Of a DNA stretch of 64,000 nucleotides, positions 1 to 10,172 are shown one piece after another (the stretch's first letter is position 1; each line of letters begins with the position of its first letter). The notes below the pieces were generated by a model. It worked only from the letters and a program-made list of their open reading frames with translations, did no database searches and was not told the DNA's origin. A program made the position numbers and the translations under genes. The DNA lies in contig JAVHXO010000001.1 of assembly GCA_031119525.1 (NCBI GenBank), positions 217,580 to 281,579 of the forward strand. Reading direction: 5' to 3'. The stretch is from Spiroplasma sp. (lineage in GTDB: Bacteria; Bacillota_I; Bacilli_A; Mycoplasmatales; VBWQ01).

Positions 1-1238
1 GAAACAATTGCAGAATAAATATTATTTTTTTGGACATCACCATGATGTGAATGAATTGCATTAATAATAATATCATTTTCATGAAATTTTTTTGCTAGTA
101 AGACACCATTATAAACATGTGAGCCTTCTAATTCAAAATCAGCTGCTTTACCAATATCATGTAGTAAACCTGCTCTCTTAGCTAATTGGATATCCAAACC
201 TAATTCTGCAGCAATTGCACCAGAAATTTTAGCAACTTCAAATGAATGGACTAAAACATTTTGACCATAACTAGTACGATATTTTAATCGTCCTAAATAT
301 GAAACTAAATCAGGATGCATATCAACTAATTTTAAATCATCAAGAACTTGTTGACCGTCAACTTTAAAATTCTCAGTAATTTCTTGTTCATGAAATTTTA
401 ATATTTCTTCAATTCTAACTGGCTGAATCCGTCCATCTTTAATTAAGTCCTCCAAAGCTCTAGTAGCAATTTCTCGCCTAATTGGATTAAAAGATGAAAT
501 TTGAATTGTTTCAGGTGTATCATCAATAATCACATCAACACCAGCTAACAACTCAAATGACTTAATATTTCGGCCTTCTTTTCCAATAATTCGACCTTTC
601 ATTTCTTCATTAGGAAGTTTGACATAGGAAATCGATTTATCAACAATAAAGTTTGAAGCATACCTTTCAATCGCTTCGGCAACGATTGAATTAGCAATTT
701 CTTTTGCTTTAATTTTGGCGTTATACTCAGCATTTTTAACAATTTTATTTAAATCTAACTTTAAATTAGTTTCAAGTTTAGCAATTAATTGCTCTTTGGC
801 TTCTTTTTTAGTAATGCCAGCAATCTTTTCTAATTCAAAGATTTCTTGATCAATTTTTTGTTTATATTCTAATTTAAGATTATTAAGTGCTTCTTTTCTT
901 TGGAATAATTCCTGGATTTTTGTTTCTAAATTATCTTCTCTTTCTAATAACTTTCTTTCTCGTTTAGTTAAAAGATTTTCATAATCTAAATTTTGTTTTT
1001 TTCTTGCATCAATTTCTTGTTGAACTTCGTTTTTAAAACGATTAGCTTCAAGTTTAGCATCTGCTTTAGCAACTTGAATAATTTTTTTTGCTTTGGCTTC
1101 ATGCTTTTTTATTTGTTCTAAACTCTTTTTTTCTTTGATTTTTCAAAAGACTTTCCTTACAAAAAAGCCGATAATTCCGCCGCAAATAATTGTTGCAATA
1201 ATAATTATTGCAATTAATCATTGTGATAAGTTTATCAT
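1..1238 (-). CDS. rny: Ribonuclease Y, 3' end missing (gene runs off the window)
   Basis: RNase Y is the membrane-anchored endoribonuclease that starts mRNA decay in Firmicutes and mollicutes. The start at 1238 follows a GGAGTGA ribosome site and gives MINLSQW then a single membrane helix (about residues 6-28). A long charged coiled coil (about 30-190) follows, then a KH domain with GKEGRN near residue 219 and an HD domain with LLHDIGKA near 359 and SHHGD near 398. About 412 codons are visible; the family usually has just over 500, so roughly the last 100 residues lie outside the window. It sits downstream of cinA-recA, a common arrangement in low-GC bacteria. Confidence 0.96.
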
Positions 1239-1375
1239 AAATTTTATCACTCCTTTTCTAATCCGACAAAGAGAAAAGTAGCACTTTTTATTAGTTAATT
1301 AAGCTATTTCTTAAATTAAAATTAGGGTTTTTAATTAAATTATTTAAATTCAAATGGATAATTTCCAAATTAATT

Positions 1376-2377
1376 TTAACATAAATTACTATTTTTTATT
1401 GGAAATTCTATTTTCAATTTAATTTTATCTAATAAATCAAGATGGTTTTCTAAGTACTCTTTGACATTATCTTTGCCTTGTCCTAATTTAAGATCTTCAT
1501 AACTATACCATGAACCTGATTTACTAATAATTTTGCTTGTAACTGCCAACTCAATAATTTCATTAATTAATGAAATTCCTGATTTAAAATAAAAATCAAT
1601 CATTGCAACTTTATATGGGGCAGCTAATTTATTTTTAACAACTTTAATTTTGATTTTATGACCAATTACTATTTGATTTTCAACTATTTGTTCGCCCTTC
1701 CTTACTTCTAACCTAATTGAACTATAAAATTTCAGTGCTTTGCCACCGGGAGTAACTTCAGAATTACCATAAATAACACCAATTTTTTGGCGAATCTGAT
1801 TAATAAAAATCACAGTACAATTAGTTTTAGCAATCATTGGCGCCAATCGTCGCAATGCTTTTGACATTAACCGAGCTTGGGCACCAATTATTTGATCATT
1901 TATCTCACCCTTTAATTCAACTTCAGGGACTAAAGCAGCAACTGAATCAATCACAATCAAATTAATTATTCCTGTTTTTACAAGCATCTCCAATATTTCT
2001 AATGCTTGCTCACCAGAATCGGGTTGCGACAATAAAAATTGATCCAAATCAATTCCCAATTTTTGACAATATTGAGCATCTAAAGCGTGCTCAGCATCAA
2101 TAAATGCAACCTTTTGCTGATTTTTTTGTCCTTGTGCCAAGGTTAATAAAGCTAAAGTAGTTTTACCTGTTGATTCAGGACCATAAATTTCAACAATTCT
2201 TCCTTGAGGAAACCCTCCAATTCCTAAAGCTTGATTTAATAACATACTACCAGAACTAGTAACTTTAACATTAGTAAAAGTATCATCATTAAAAAGCATG
2301 ATAGACCCTTTACCAAACACTTTTTCAACTTCTTTAACAGTTTTTATTAATGAATTTTCGTTAACATTTTCGATCAT
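1376..2377 (-). CDS. recA: Recombinase RecA
   Basis: RecA forms ATP-dependent filaments on single-stranded DNA and drives homologous recombination. The Walker A motif GPESTGKT is at residues 66-73, and the core motifs LIVIDSVAALVPE and INQIRQKIG are intact. The length of 333 residues is slightly shorter than the usual 340-350, the difference lying in the C-terminal tail. The start follows a GAGGTGA ribosome site 6-7 bases upstream. The gene lies 55 bases after cinA and is probably cotranscribed with it. Some plant-pathogenic spiroplasmas are reported to have disrupted recA; this copy looks intact. Confidence 0.98.
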   Translation of the reverse strand: MIENVNENSLIKTVKEVEKVFGKGSIMLFNDDTFTNVKVTSSGSMLLNQALGIGGFPQGRIVEIYGPESTGKTTLALLTLAQGQKNQQKVAFIDAEHALDAQYCQKLGIDLDQFLLSQPDSGEQALEILEMLVKTGIINLIVIDSVAALVPEVELKGEINDQIIGAQARLMSKALRRLAPMIAKTNCTVIFINQIRQKIGVIYGNSEVTPGGKALKFYSSIRLEVRKGEQIVENQIVIGHKIKIKVVKNKLAAPYKVAMIDFYFKSGISLINEIIELAVTSKIISKSGSWYSYEDLKLGQGKDNVKEYLENHLDLLDKIKLKIEFPIKNSNLC

Positions 2378-2432
2378 AAAAAAATCACCTCATAAAGTTA
2401 TTAATAACCTTAATTAGTGATTCCTTTTTTTA

Positions 2433-2948
2433 TTATTGATTTTTTAAATTTATTAAATTTGCGAGTAAAAGTTCTTGCGCTTTTTTTATTACTGCAACCC
2501 TAATTTGATCACGATAACCAACTAAATGTAACTCTTCAACTCAAAATTGTTTTTTATTAAGAACGATTGCTAAATAAACTAAACCTGACGGCTTATTTTC
2601 AAGATTATCGGGACCAGCATTACCAGTAAAACTAATGCCAATATCTGTTTTAAAAATCTTTTTAATATTTTTGGCCATTGCTAAAGCACACTCACGACTA
2701 ATTGCACCAAACTTATTAATAATTTTTGGTTTAACTTTGACAACTTTAATTTTAATTTCGTTGTCATAAGCAATAATTGCCCCTTTAAAAACTTGTGAAG
2801 CACCAGGAAAATCAGTAATTGTTTTACTAAAAAAACCACCAGTAATACTTTCACAACTACTAATTGTATAACTAGCATCTTTTAACAATTTAATTATTTT
2901 GGCAGTTAAATTTTTGGTATCATTCGTTGCTTGTTTTTTGTCAGCCAT
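2433..2948 (-). CDS. cinA: CinA C-terminal-type protein (nicotinamide-nucleotide amidase domain)
   Basis: This 171-residue protein consists only of the CinA C-terminal domain, which in other bacteria deamidates nicotinamide mononucleotide (PncC activity). Family motifs are visible: SCESITGG at residues 31-38, PGASQVFKGAIIAYDNE, GAISRECALAMA, and FTGNAGP followed by SGLVYLAI. The N-terminal molybdopterin-binding-like domain of full CinA is absent, as in other stand-alone PncC proteins. One in-frame TGA (KKQF-W-VEEL) must be read as Trp; stopping there would remove a conserved tail. The gene is first in a cinA-recA pair. Confidence 0.9.
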
Positions 2949-2999
2949 TTTTAATCCTTTTTTTATTTAATTATAAAAAAAAATTATTAGAAAATAAAA

Positions 3000-3411
3000 A
3001 AAAGAATAAAAAAATCATAAGCCACGTTCTGTATGTTATATTGTAAACCAATATAACATGCTAATCATTTATCTATTGAATCCCGAAAGAATTCAATTTT
3101 GTTTCCCATTGTTATTCTAGAAAACAAACTCCCCTACCAAATTTGGGTTTCTCACTTGTGGGGTTTACCACGTTCCACTTCTTAAGTTTCCTTAATACTC
3201 GTCTCTATGACACTTTTATAGACTAGAACCATATTTTAATTAATAATTAAAACTTAGGTTTTTCATCAGCCGTTAGTTAAATCAAGATTTAACTACTTAA
3301 AGTTATTTTTTCCTTTAACACAAACCACTACTTTCATTTCAGAAAGTGTGAGCGTGGACTTTCCTCTACAAATTTTAGTTTGCAGCGATTAGCTCATTTT
3401 TTATTCTTTAC
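3000..3411 (-). ncRNA. rnpB: RNase P RNA (bacterial type B)
   Basis: The minus strand carries the diagnostic 5' segment GAGGAAAGTCCACGCTC and the matching 3' segment ACAGAACGTGGCTTA, the two halves of the conserved P4 region. The ends pair as a long AU stem (GAATAAAAAA near 3402 against TTTTTTTATTC near 3005). Between them lies a series of GC-richer helices in otherwise AT-rich DNA. The boundaries are inferred from the promoter and the terminal stem and may be off by a few bases. The RNA is the catalytic subunit that matures tRNA 5' ends. Confidence 0.96.
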
Positions 3412-3418
3412 AAGTAGA

Positions 3419-3447
3419 ATTATACCATAATTAGTCTTCGTTGACAA
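3419..3447 (-). promoter_or_regulatory. Promoter of rnpB
   Basis: On the minus strand TTGTCA (3447-3442) and TATAAT (3424-3419) are separated by 17 bases, a near-consensus sigma-A promoter. The -35 box lies inside the 3' end of gpsB. It places the RNase P RNA start around 3411-3413. Confidence 0.8.
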
Positions 3448-3760
3448 TAGTTTCTAATTTACTTAATCTTGTGATAATATCAACATTTTCAACACCTTTA
3501 GCTTCTAAAGCTGTTTTTTGTTCTTTTAATAAAGAATAACTTTCATTTAATTTTGAATATTCTTCAAGAATTTTTTTATTATTATTTTGCTCTAAAGATA
3601 ATTGATCTTTTAATTTTTTAATTTCTTTTTCCAACAACTCAAAATATACTGTCAATCAGTCTAAAAATTGATCAACTTCATTAGGATTATAACCTTTATA
3701 TTCAACACTAAATTCTTTATCGAGAATTTCTTGTTTCAGATTGATATTTTTCATATTCAT
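3431..3760 (-). CDS. gpsB: DivIVA/GpsB-family cell division protein
   Basis: This 109-residue protein starts with the conserved DivIVA/GpsB membrane-binding region: KEFSVEYKGYNPNEVDQFLDW (residues 12-32) matches the family pattern of a GY motif followed by EVDxFLD. The rest is coiled coil (about 33-100) ending in a short acidic tail. GpsB and DivIVA organise the division site in Firmicutes; in a wall-less cell the partner cannot be a wall synthase, so the role is unclear. The ATG at 3760 has GGAG upstream; an ATG two codons later is possible. One in-frame TGA encodes Trp. Confidence 0.85.
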
Positions 3761-3830
3761 AATAACAACAACTCCAGCAATTTAAAGGAAATTTTAAGAT
3801 TAATAATTAATAAACTATTGAGGTGATAAA

Positions 3831-4292
3831 ATGTCTAAGTTAAATAATAGTAATTACTTAGAAACTATTATTAATTATACTATTGAAACTTATAATAATG
3901 AAAGAAAAGCATTAATCTTTAAAAATTCACCTAAACTATTAATTAGAAATAATCGATATTATTCCCTTAATCAAGGAACAGTAGATTACCATGGTGTTTA
4001 TCAAGGTAAATATCTTTGTTTTGAAGCAAAAATGACTAATAAATTAAATCTACCATGAAAAAATATTAAAGAACATCAATGAAATTTTTTACAGTTAGCA
4101 CACCAACAACAAGCAATTAGTTTTATCATTATTTATTTTAGTTTCTACCAACAATATTATTTAGTTTTTATTAACCAATTAATAATTTTAAGACAAAAAA
4201 AGTTAAAAATTTCTTTTCAATGAATAAAGAAAAATGGGTCTAAGCTTGAACTTATCAACCCATTTTTATTAGATTTTTTAAAAATTATTTAA
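3831..4292 (+). CDS. recU: Holliday junction resolvase RecU
   Basis: RecU cleaves Holliday junctions during recombination. The 153-residue protein shows the family N-terminus (SNYLETIINYTIETYNN), a central nuclease segment GTVDYHGVYQGKYLCFEAK with the acidic and lysine residues of the metal-binding fold (about residues 50-70), and a later Q-rich HQWNFLQLAHQQQA helix. Several TGA codons encode Trp. The start follows TTGAGGTGATAAA. It is convergent with hup: the stop codon ends one base before the hup stop, and the hup terminator lies inside the recU coding sequence. Confidence 0.87.
4230..4267. terminator. Bidirectional hairpin inside the 3' end of recU
   Basis: The arms AAAAATGGGT and ACCCATTTTT pair perfectly around an 18-base loop, with A/T runs on both flanks. 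On the minus strand it lies just after the hup stop, so it probably ends hup transcription while being encoded within recU. Confidence 0.75.
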
Positions 4293-4562
4293 TTATTTAT
4301 TTAATACTTCTTTAACGGATTTGCTAGCTCTAAATTTTAAATTATTAGAAGCTGGGATTTGAATTTCTTTACCAGTTTGTGGATTACGTCCTACCCTTGC
4401 TTTACGTTTTGATAATTTAAAAGTTCCAATTGGTAAATTAATTTTTTCATCTGAAACTTTTTTTACAATCAGGTCAAAGAAACTATCAAGCACTACTGTT
4501 GTATCCTTTACTGAAACATTTGTATTCTTTGATACAATATTAACTAATTCTTTTTTAGTCAT
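4293..4562 (-). CDS. hup: HU-family DNA-binding protein
   Basis: HU is the small histone-like nucleoid protein that bends DNA as a dimer. The 89-residue length and the arm motif GRNPQTGKEIQIPA (about residues 58-71), followed by FRASKSVKEVL, are typical. It is monocistronic, with a GGAGAT site before the ATG and a terminator just downstream. Confidence 0.97.
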   Translation of the reverse strand: MTKKELVNIVSKNTNVSVKDTTVVLDSFFDLIVKKVSDEKINLPIGTFKLSKRKARVGRNPQTGKEIQIPASNNLKFRASKSVKEVLNK

Positions 4563-4673
4563 TTAAATCTCCTATCTTACACAGTTTTCTCAAACTCAAA
4601 ACTTAGTTTGTGTTTTTATTTTATCATTAATTAATAAAATAAATATGTTTATTAATAAAAATAAGCGATTTAT

Positions 4674-6056
4674 TTATTGTGCTGCATGTTTATTAAACAT
4701 TGGAATTAGCATTGTTGCTGCAACTAAACCACAACTAATTAAAAAAATAAATACAGCAGTTCAGCCAACATTAATTAATCATTGACCAATAATAACTTTT
4801 GACATTAAAGCATCACCAAAATAACCAAAAACTCCTAAAACACCTGTTGAAGTTGAAATAACTTTATGATGAGAAAATTCATTTGCCATAACTGATAAAA
4901 AACATTGAGGAATATACAATACCCCTGCTAATAACATAAAGGTTGCCAATAAAACAATTGAATCTTTTGCAAGCAATCAAATTCCTACTAGTGATAGGGT
5001 AGCAATTAAAATCATTGCCATATTAAACTTAGCAAATTTTTTCAAGTATTTATTGGCTAATAACCCTAATATTAATGTTGTACTAACACCACCTCAGTCA
5101 AACATTGAATAAATTCATTTCCCTTGATTTTTAATATCAAAATCATGAACTTTTTTTAAATAATTTAACCCTCAATCACTAATACCCATTCGCACGGTAT
5201 ACATTAACATATTAGCAACTGCTAAAAATCAAATAAATTTATTTTTTAAAACATATTTAATAAAATAATATTTTCATGGTTTATCAACTTCATTATTTTT
5301 TACTATCTGATTTTCTTCGCCAATCATTTTCAAATTATAATATTCTTGTAATGACGGCAAACCAGCTTTCTCTGGTCGATCTTTAATAATTAAAATAACA
5401 ATAATTCCAAAAATAATACTAATAACGCTTGGAAGAATAAAATAACCTAGTCAACCAAAAGTTTCAGAAAATAAAGAAAATGACCCAATAATAAGAAAAC
5501 TTGATAATGCTGAACCAATATTATGAGAAATATTTCAAATAATATTACGATTCCTGCGACTTTTATGATCAAATCAATTATAAAAAAAACGAACACAGGG
5601 AATTGCACCCAAACTATGAATTCAACCAATTAAAACCATTAATACCGAACTAAGAATGATTGGTGTCAAAATATTACTAACATTAATTCAACTAAAACCT
5701 AATAAAAAATTAAAAATACCCGCACCAATTAAGCCCAAACCTAATAATCAGCGATTAGATTTACGATCAGACAATGGTGAATTAATAAATTTTGATAAAC
5801 CATAAACAATCGCTAAAATTAAACCAACAATACTATATTGTGATGTTGTAATAATTCCATCTTCCATTAATTGACTACCAAAAACTGTTCATTGTTTTCT
5901 AGTAAAATAAAAAATCATATACGCCATGAACACAGTTCAAAAAACAGTTTCTTGGTTTTTTTTGTATTCTTTTCGTAAAATAAAATTATACAAATTTTCT
6001 TCTGTTAAAGTTTTTTTGCTAATTTCTGGACCTTTAACATCATTAATTTTTTTCAC
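4674..6056 (-). CDS. GlpT/UhpT-family organophosphate:phosphate antiporter (MFS)
   Basis: This 460-residue major-facilitator protein has about 12 membrane helices. It matches the organophosphate/phosphate antiporter family: YFTRKQW at the first helix, SDRKSNRWLLG in the loop after helix 2, HKSRRNRNIIWNISHNIG in the central region, and RPEKAGLPSLQEYYN at the start of the central loop. Family members exchange glycerol-3-phosphate or hexose-6-phosphate for phosphate; the substrate cannot be decided here. The start is GTG at 6056, seven bases after AAGGGGG; the overlapping ATG is out of frame. Many TGA codons encode Trp. Confidence 0.85.
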
Positions 6057-6200
6057 ATTTGCCCCCTTAAAATATAAAAAAATAATCGTTACTTTTTAGA
6101 ATTTAAATTTTTGATTAACACTTTAAGTAATTAATTAAAATTATATTTTAAAGATTAAAAATTTTCTAGTTTTAATGATTAATTTAATTTAAAAATTAAA

Positions 6201-6228
6201 AAGGTTTGACAAAAAATCATCAAACCTT
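6201..6228 (-). terminator. Intrinsic terminator of the gene at 6326-7171
   Basis: On the minus strand the stem AAGGTTTGA / TCAAACCTT is followed by TTTTTAATTTTT. It separates the membrane-anchored protein gene from the downstream antiporter gene. Confidence 0.85.
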
Positions 6229-6325
6229 ACATTGATAAATTTAATTTAAAACCTTACTAGGTAAATAAAATTAACTAACTGCTGAAATTAAAGCAAAAAC
6301 TCTCAATCAGTCAATAATTTTAATA

Positions 6326-7171
6326 TTAAATTAATTCAAAATGAACTTCAACATTTTCGCCCACCCACATATAAGCATTTTCTTCAAGATTAGTAAAACT
6401 TAATTTAATAAAATCAAATGTATAAATATTATTTTCAAAATCAATTATGTCATCTTCTACTAATGAAAATTTATATGATACTACCTCATGCGGTAAACCT
6501 AGTTGTTCATGTTCTTCAGTTCTTGTATCATGAATTAAATTGAATAAATAGGATTGTAGTCGATTAGAGATTTGAATATCATCACCATTTTTAATTTTTA
6601 CTGGTTTTCTTACAATTTTAGCAAGAAAAATATCACGCATTGAATTAAAATATTTTGTTCAAGCGTCCAAATAATCTTCTTGATATGGCTGTTTACCTTT
6701 AAAATTATCAATTGCTTCAAAAATTCTTAAATTATCACCATCAATTGGTATCGTTAATTTTTCTTGATCAAGAAAAAAGATTGAGCTTTCAGGATCAACC
6801 GACACAAAAATTTCATATGGTCAATTGTCAAGATTTCAAGCAAAATTTAATTCTTGATTTAAAACTGCAACTGCAATATTAGTTTTTTCATTAATATATT
6901 CAAAAATATCAGAACTAATAGCATTCAAAGCTAATTTTCTAACTTTTACTGCATCCAATTGATAATCTTCCAATACTTCTTGTAAATTAAACACTGGCTG
7001 TGGTTCTGACTTTTCTTGTTCTGCTCGGACAGCAATTATTATTCCAGTACTACCAATAGCAATAATAGTAATTAAACTAACAATTGCTAAACCAACTAGT
7101 CACTTTTTTTTCTTATGACCAAATTTTTGGATTTTATTTTCTTGATCGTTAACTAAAGTCTTATTTGACAT
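6326..7171 (-). CDS. Membrane-anchored protein of unknown function
   Basis: I do not recognise this 281-residue protein. The basic N-terminus (KIQKFGHKKKKW) is followed by one hydrophobic helix at about residues 25-48 and then a hydrophilic domain of about 230 residues. The layout suggests a type II anchor or an uncleaved signal, with the bulk outside the cell. There is no lipobox cysteine. The start follows AAAGGGGGTGC, a poly-G ribosome site also seen before other membrane genes here. It has its own terminator. Confidence 0.75.
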
Positions 7172-7323
7172 TTTTTGCACCCCCTTTTATAATTTCATAA
7201 CAAAAATGAATTAATTTAAATTAATCCCCTAAAAAATTTAAACTGATTCTTACTTTACTTATATCATAACAAATAATTGATTAACTGTGCTAATTATTGA
7301 TAAAATTCAAAAAATAAACAAAA

Positions 7324-7345
7324 AAAGAATTGTTAACAATTCTTT
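7324..7345 (-). terminator. Terminator after der
   Basis: The perfect inverted repeat AAAGAATTG / CAATTCTTT around TTAA lies just after the der stop. On the minus strand it continues into a run of T residues. Confidence 0.8.
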
Positions 7346-7364
7346 ATCGATTAAATATTAGGAT

Positions 7365-8714
7365 CTAATCATTATCTTTATACAATGATTTACGATTTTT
7401 TAAAATTATTCTAATTGGTACCCCAACAAAATCAAAACTATTACGAATTTGATTAATTAAAAATCTGTGATAAGAGAAATGGCAATAATCTTTATTATTA
7501 ACCATTAAAATAAACGTTGGCGGTGCTGTTTCAACTTGCGTGCCGTAATAAATTTTTAATCGCCCACCATTAAAATTTGGTGCTTGATTAATTAATTGAG
7601 CTTTTGTTATTATTTCATTTAAGACACTTGTTTTAATTCTTAAGTTCATATTTGTTAAAACAACATTAATTGCTTTAAATAAAACATTAATTCTTGTTCT
7701 TTTTAAAGCTGATAAATAAGTTATTAAAGCATAATCTAAATACTTAAACTTTTCTTTAATTTTTTTAGTAAATTCCTTCATTGCTTTCTCATCATTAGCA
7801 ACTAAATCTCATTTATTAACAACAATAATAATTGGTTTATCCAAATTTTTTGCTAAACCAGCAACAGTTAAATCTTGCTCAATAATCCCTTCATCAGCAT
7901 CTAGTAAGAAAAGAATTAAATCACTACGTTTAATGGCATCAGTTGTTCTAATAACACTATATTTTTCAATACTGTCAGTTATTTTACCTTTTCGTCGAAT
8001 CCCTGCGGTATCAATTAAACAATATTTTTCTTTATTATATTGAAAATAAGTATCAATCGCATCAGTTGTTGTACCAGCAATTGGTGATACAATCACCCGA
8101 TCTTCAACTAAAATTGCATTAACTAAACTTGATTTACCAACATTTGGTCGACCAATAACAGCTAAATTAGTTATTTTTGCTGCTGTGATAACTTTTTTAT
8201 CACCCAACTTAATGATAATTTGATCTAATAATTCACCAACACCAATGCCATGACTAGCAGAAACTAAAATTGGTCAACCAAAACCTAATGATAAAAAATC
8301 AGCAACTAAATCACTATTATCAACTTTATCATACTTATTAGCAACTAAAATAATTGGTTTTTTAACTTTATATAATAACTTAGCAATTGTTTCATCTTCA
8401 ACTGTTAAACCATCTTGATAAGAACAAACAAAAATTACAACATCTGCTTCATTTAAAGCAACATTAACTTGTTGATTAATTTCTGTTTGAAAATTAATTT
8501 TGGCACTACTAATGCCACCAGTATCAACAACAACAAATTGTTTTGTTAATCATTGTGTTGCACCATAATTGCGATCACGCGTTGTTTGTGGTTGATCACT
8601 AATAATTGCCGTTCTTTTTTGAATAATTCGATTAAATAATGATGATTTACCAACATTAGGTTTACCAACAATTACAACTTTGGGAAAATCTTTTGTTGTA
8701 TTCACTGTCGCCAT
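7365..8714 (-). CDS. der: Ribosome biogenesis GTPase Der (EngA)
   Basis: Der is a double-GTPase needed for 50S subunit assembly. Both G domains are visible: G1 motifs GKPNVGKS (about 17-24) and GRPNVGKS (188-195), DTGGI and DTAGI switch II motifs, and NKYD and NKWD specificity motifs. The C-terminal KH-like domain follows, with the typical [19 protein letters not shown]. The length of 449 residues is normal. The ATG lies two bases after the cmk stop codon, so translation is probably coupled. Confidence 0.97.
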
Positions 8715-8716
8715 AA

Positions 8717-9418
8717 TTAATATTCTTCCTTTTTGGTTACAGATGTTGGTGTTGCAACTGCTTTATAGTTACTAAAAATTTCCAAAAGTTTATCAACTGT
8801 CGTTGCTAAATCATAATTACTATTATCTAAAACAATCGCATCAACAACAATTGTTAATTGTCCAACATCACGATTTTTATCAGTACTATCACGTTTTTGC
8901 ATATCTTGAAAAACTGTTTTTCTTGTAATATTAATTCCTTCAGAAAGATATTGTTTTCATCTTCTTTCACTTCTAGCTTCTAACGTTGAAGTTAAAAAGA
9001 TTTTTAATTCTGCATCAGGTAAAACAACACTAGTTATATCGCGCCCAACAACAATATAACCTTTATTGCTAACAATTTCTTGAATCTTTTCAACAAATAA
9101 AGTACGAATTTCAGGAATTACAGCAATCATTGGAACACTTTTTGTAACATTAGAACTATAAATTTCATCAGTAATTGGTTGGTTATTAAATAAAAAATGA
9201 TTATTAACCCATTTAATAACAAAAGTTTTCAAAGCAGAAATTAAAAGTTGGGTATTTTTTAAATCAAAATTATTTTGTAAGCAAAATCAAGTAAAACTAC
9301 GATAAATAATTCCAGTATCAACAAAAATATAATCAATCTTTTTTGCTAACATTTGCGCTGCAGCACTTTTTCCTGACGCTGCTGGACCATCAATGGCAAT
9401 ATTTATTTTTTGACTCAT
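8717..9418 (-). CDS. cmk: Cytidylate kinase
   Basis: Cmk phosphorylates CMP and dCMP. The P-loop GPAASGKS is at residues 10-17, followed by [12 protein letters not shown] where the family has D(S)GxxYR. Later motifs are [17 protein letters not shown] and the lid region ARSERRW and [16 protein letters not shown]. The length of 233 residues is usual. It is paired with der, an order also known in Bacillus. Two TGA codons encode Trp. Confidence 0.96.
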
Positions 9419-9490
9419 ATTCTCGTTCCATCCTTATTTCATCCTTGATTCAGTGATATTTTCTCGATTGTTAATTATTTTTTAACATCA

Positions 9491-10141
9491 TTAAACTACT
9501 AACAACAATAATAATACAACAATCACAATTAAAGCAATAATAATTATTGCAAATAAAAACAAACTAATTTTATAACTATTTTTTCCTTTAATCTTTAACT
9601 GTTGAAAATCATCTTGTAATTTATTACTATTCACCTTAATATCTTTAATACTTTGGTCAAAATTCTGGGAAGTATTATCCTTTTGATATTTCCTTTCAAT
9701 TGCATGACTAAAAGCATTAATATCATTAATTTTGCTTTCTAAATTGGTTTCAAATTCAGCAATTTTTTGATTAATACTATTAATTAAAGTTGCATATTCT
9801 AATGGATAATCAACAACAGTTTTTTCAATCACACAATTTTGTGATTTTGGTTGGTAAGATTCAAAAATATTATTAAGATCAGATAAAAGTTTAATTAATA
9901 AATACTTATCTTTTGGTGCTAAGTATTGATAATTATTTTTTAAAAGGATACTTTCTAGGTTAATTAACTTCAAGCTATCATCAAGTTTCTTAATAATTGG
10001 TGCAAAATAATCATGATTCATTTTCAACAATTGATTTTTATATTGTTCAATTTTCTTTTCTTGTTCTCAAATCACAGCATTTTCTTGAATTTCTTTCGTA
10101 ATTTGATTTCTTAATTGGTGATATTTTTCAACTCTTGTCAT
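9491..10141 (-). CDS. Tail-anchored coiled-coil protein, unknown function
   Basis: This 216-residue protein is unrecognised. It is hydrophilic and helical for about 190 residues, with coiled-coil character around residues 95-165. It ends in one very hydrophobic helix (ISLFLFAIIIIALIVIVV and further Leu/Val residues) that runs to the stop codon, a tail-anchor layout with the body in the cytoplasm. The start at 10141 follows a strong AGAGGAGG site. It lies 31 bases after smc and upstream of cmk-der in the same direction, so it may be cotranscribed with smc. Confidence 0.8.
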
Positions 10142-10172
10142 TTTTTAACCTCCTCTAATCTTAAAATATCAT

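Noticed and set aside
7365..8714. Conserved genes such as der, topA, ftsA, pnp and uvrC look broken into pieces by stop codons
   Set aside because: All the interrupting codons are TGA at positions where the family has Trp or tolerates it; TAA and TAG occur only at gene ends. This is code 4, not pseudogenes.
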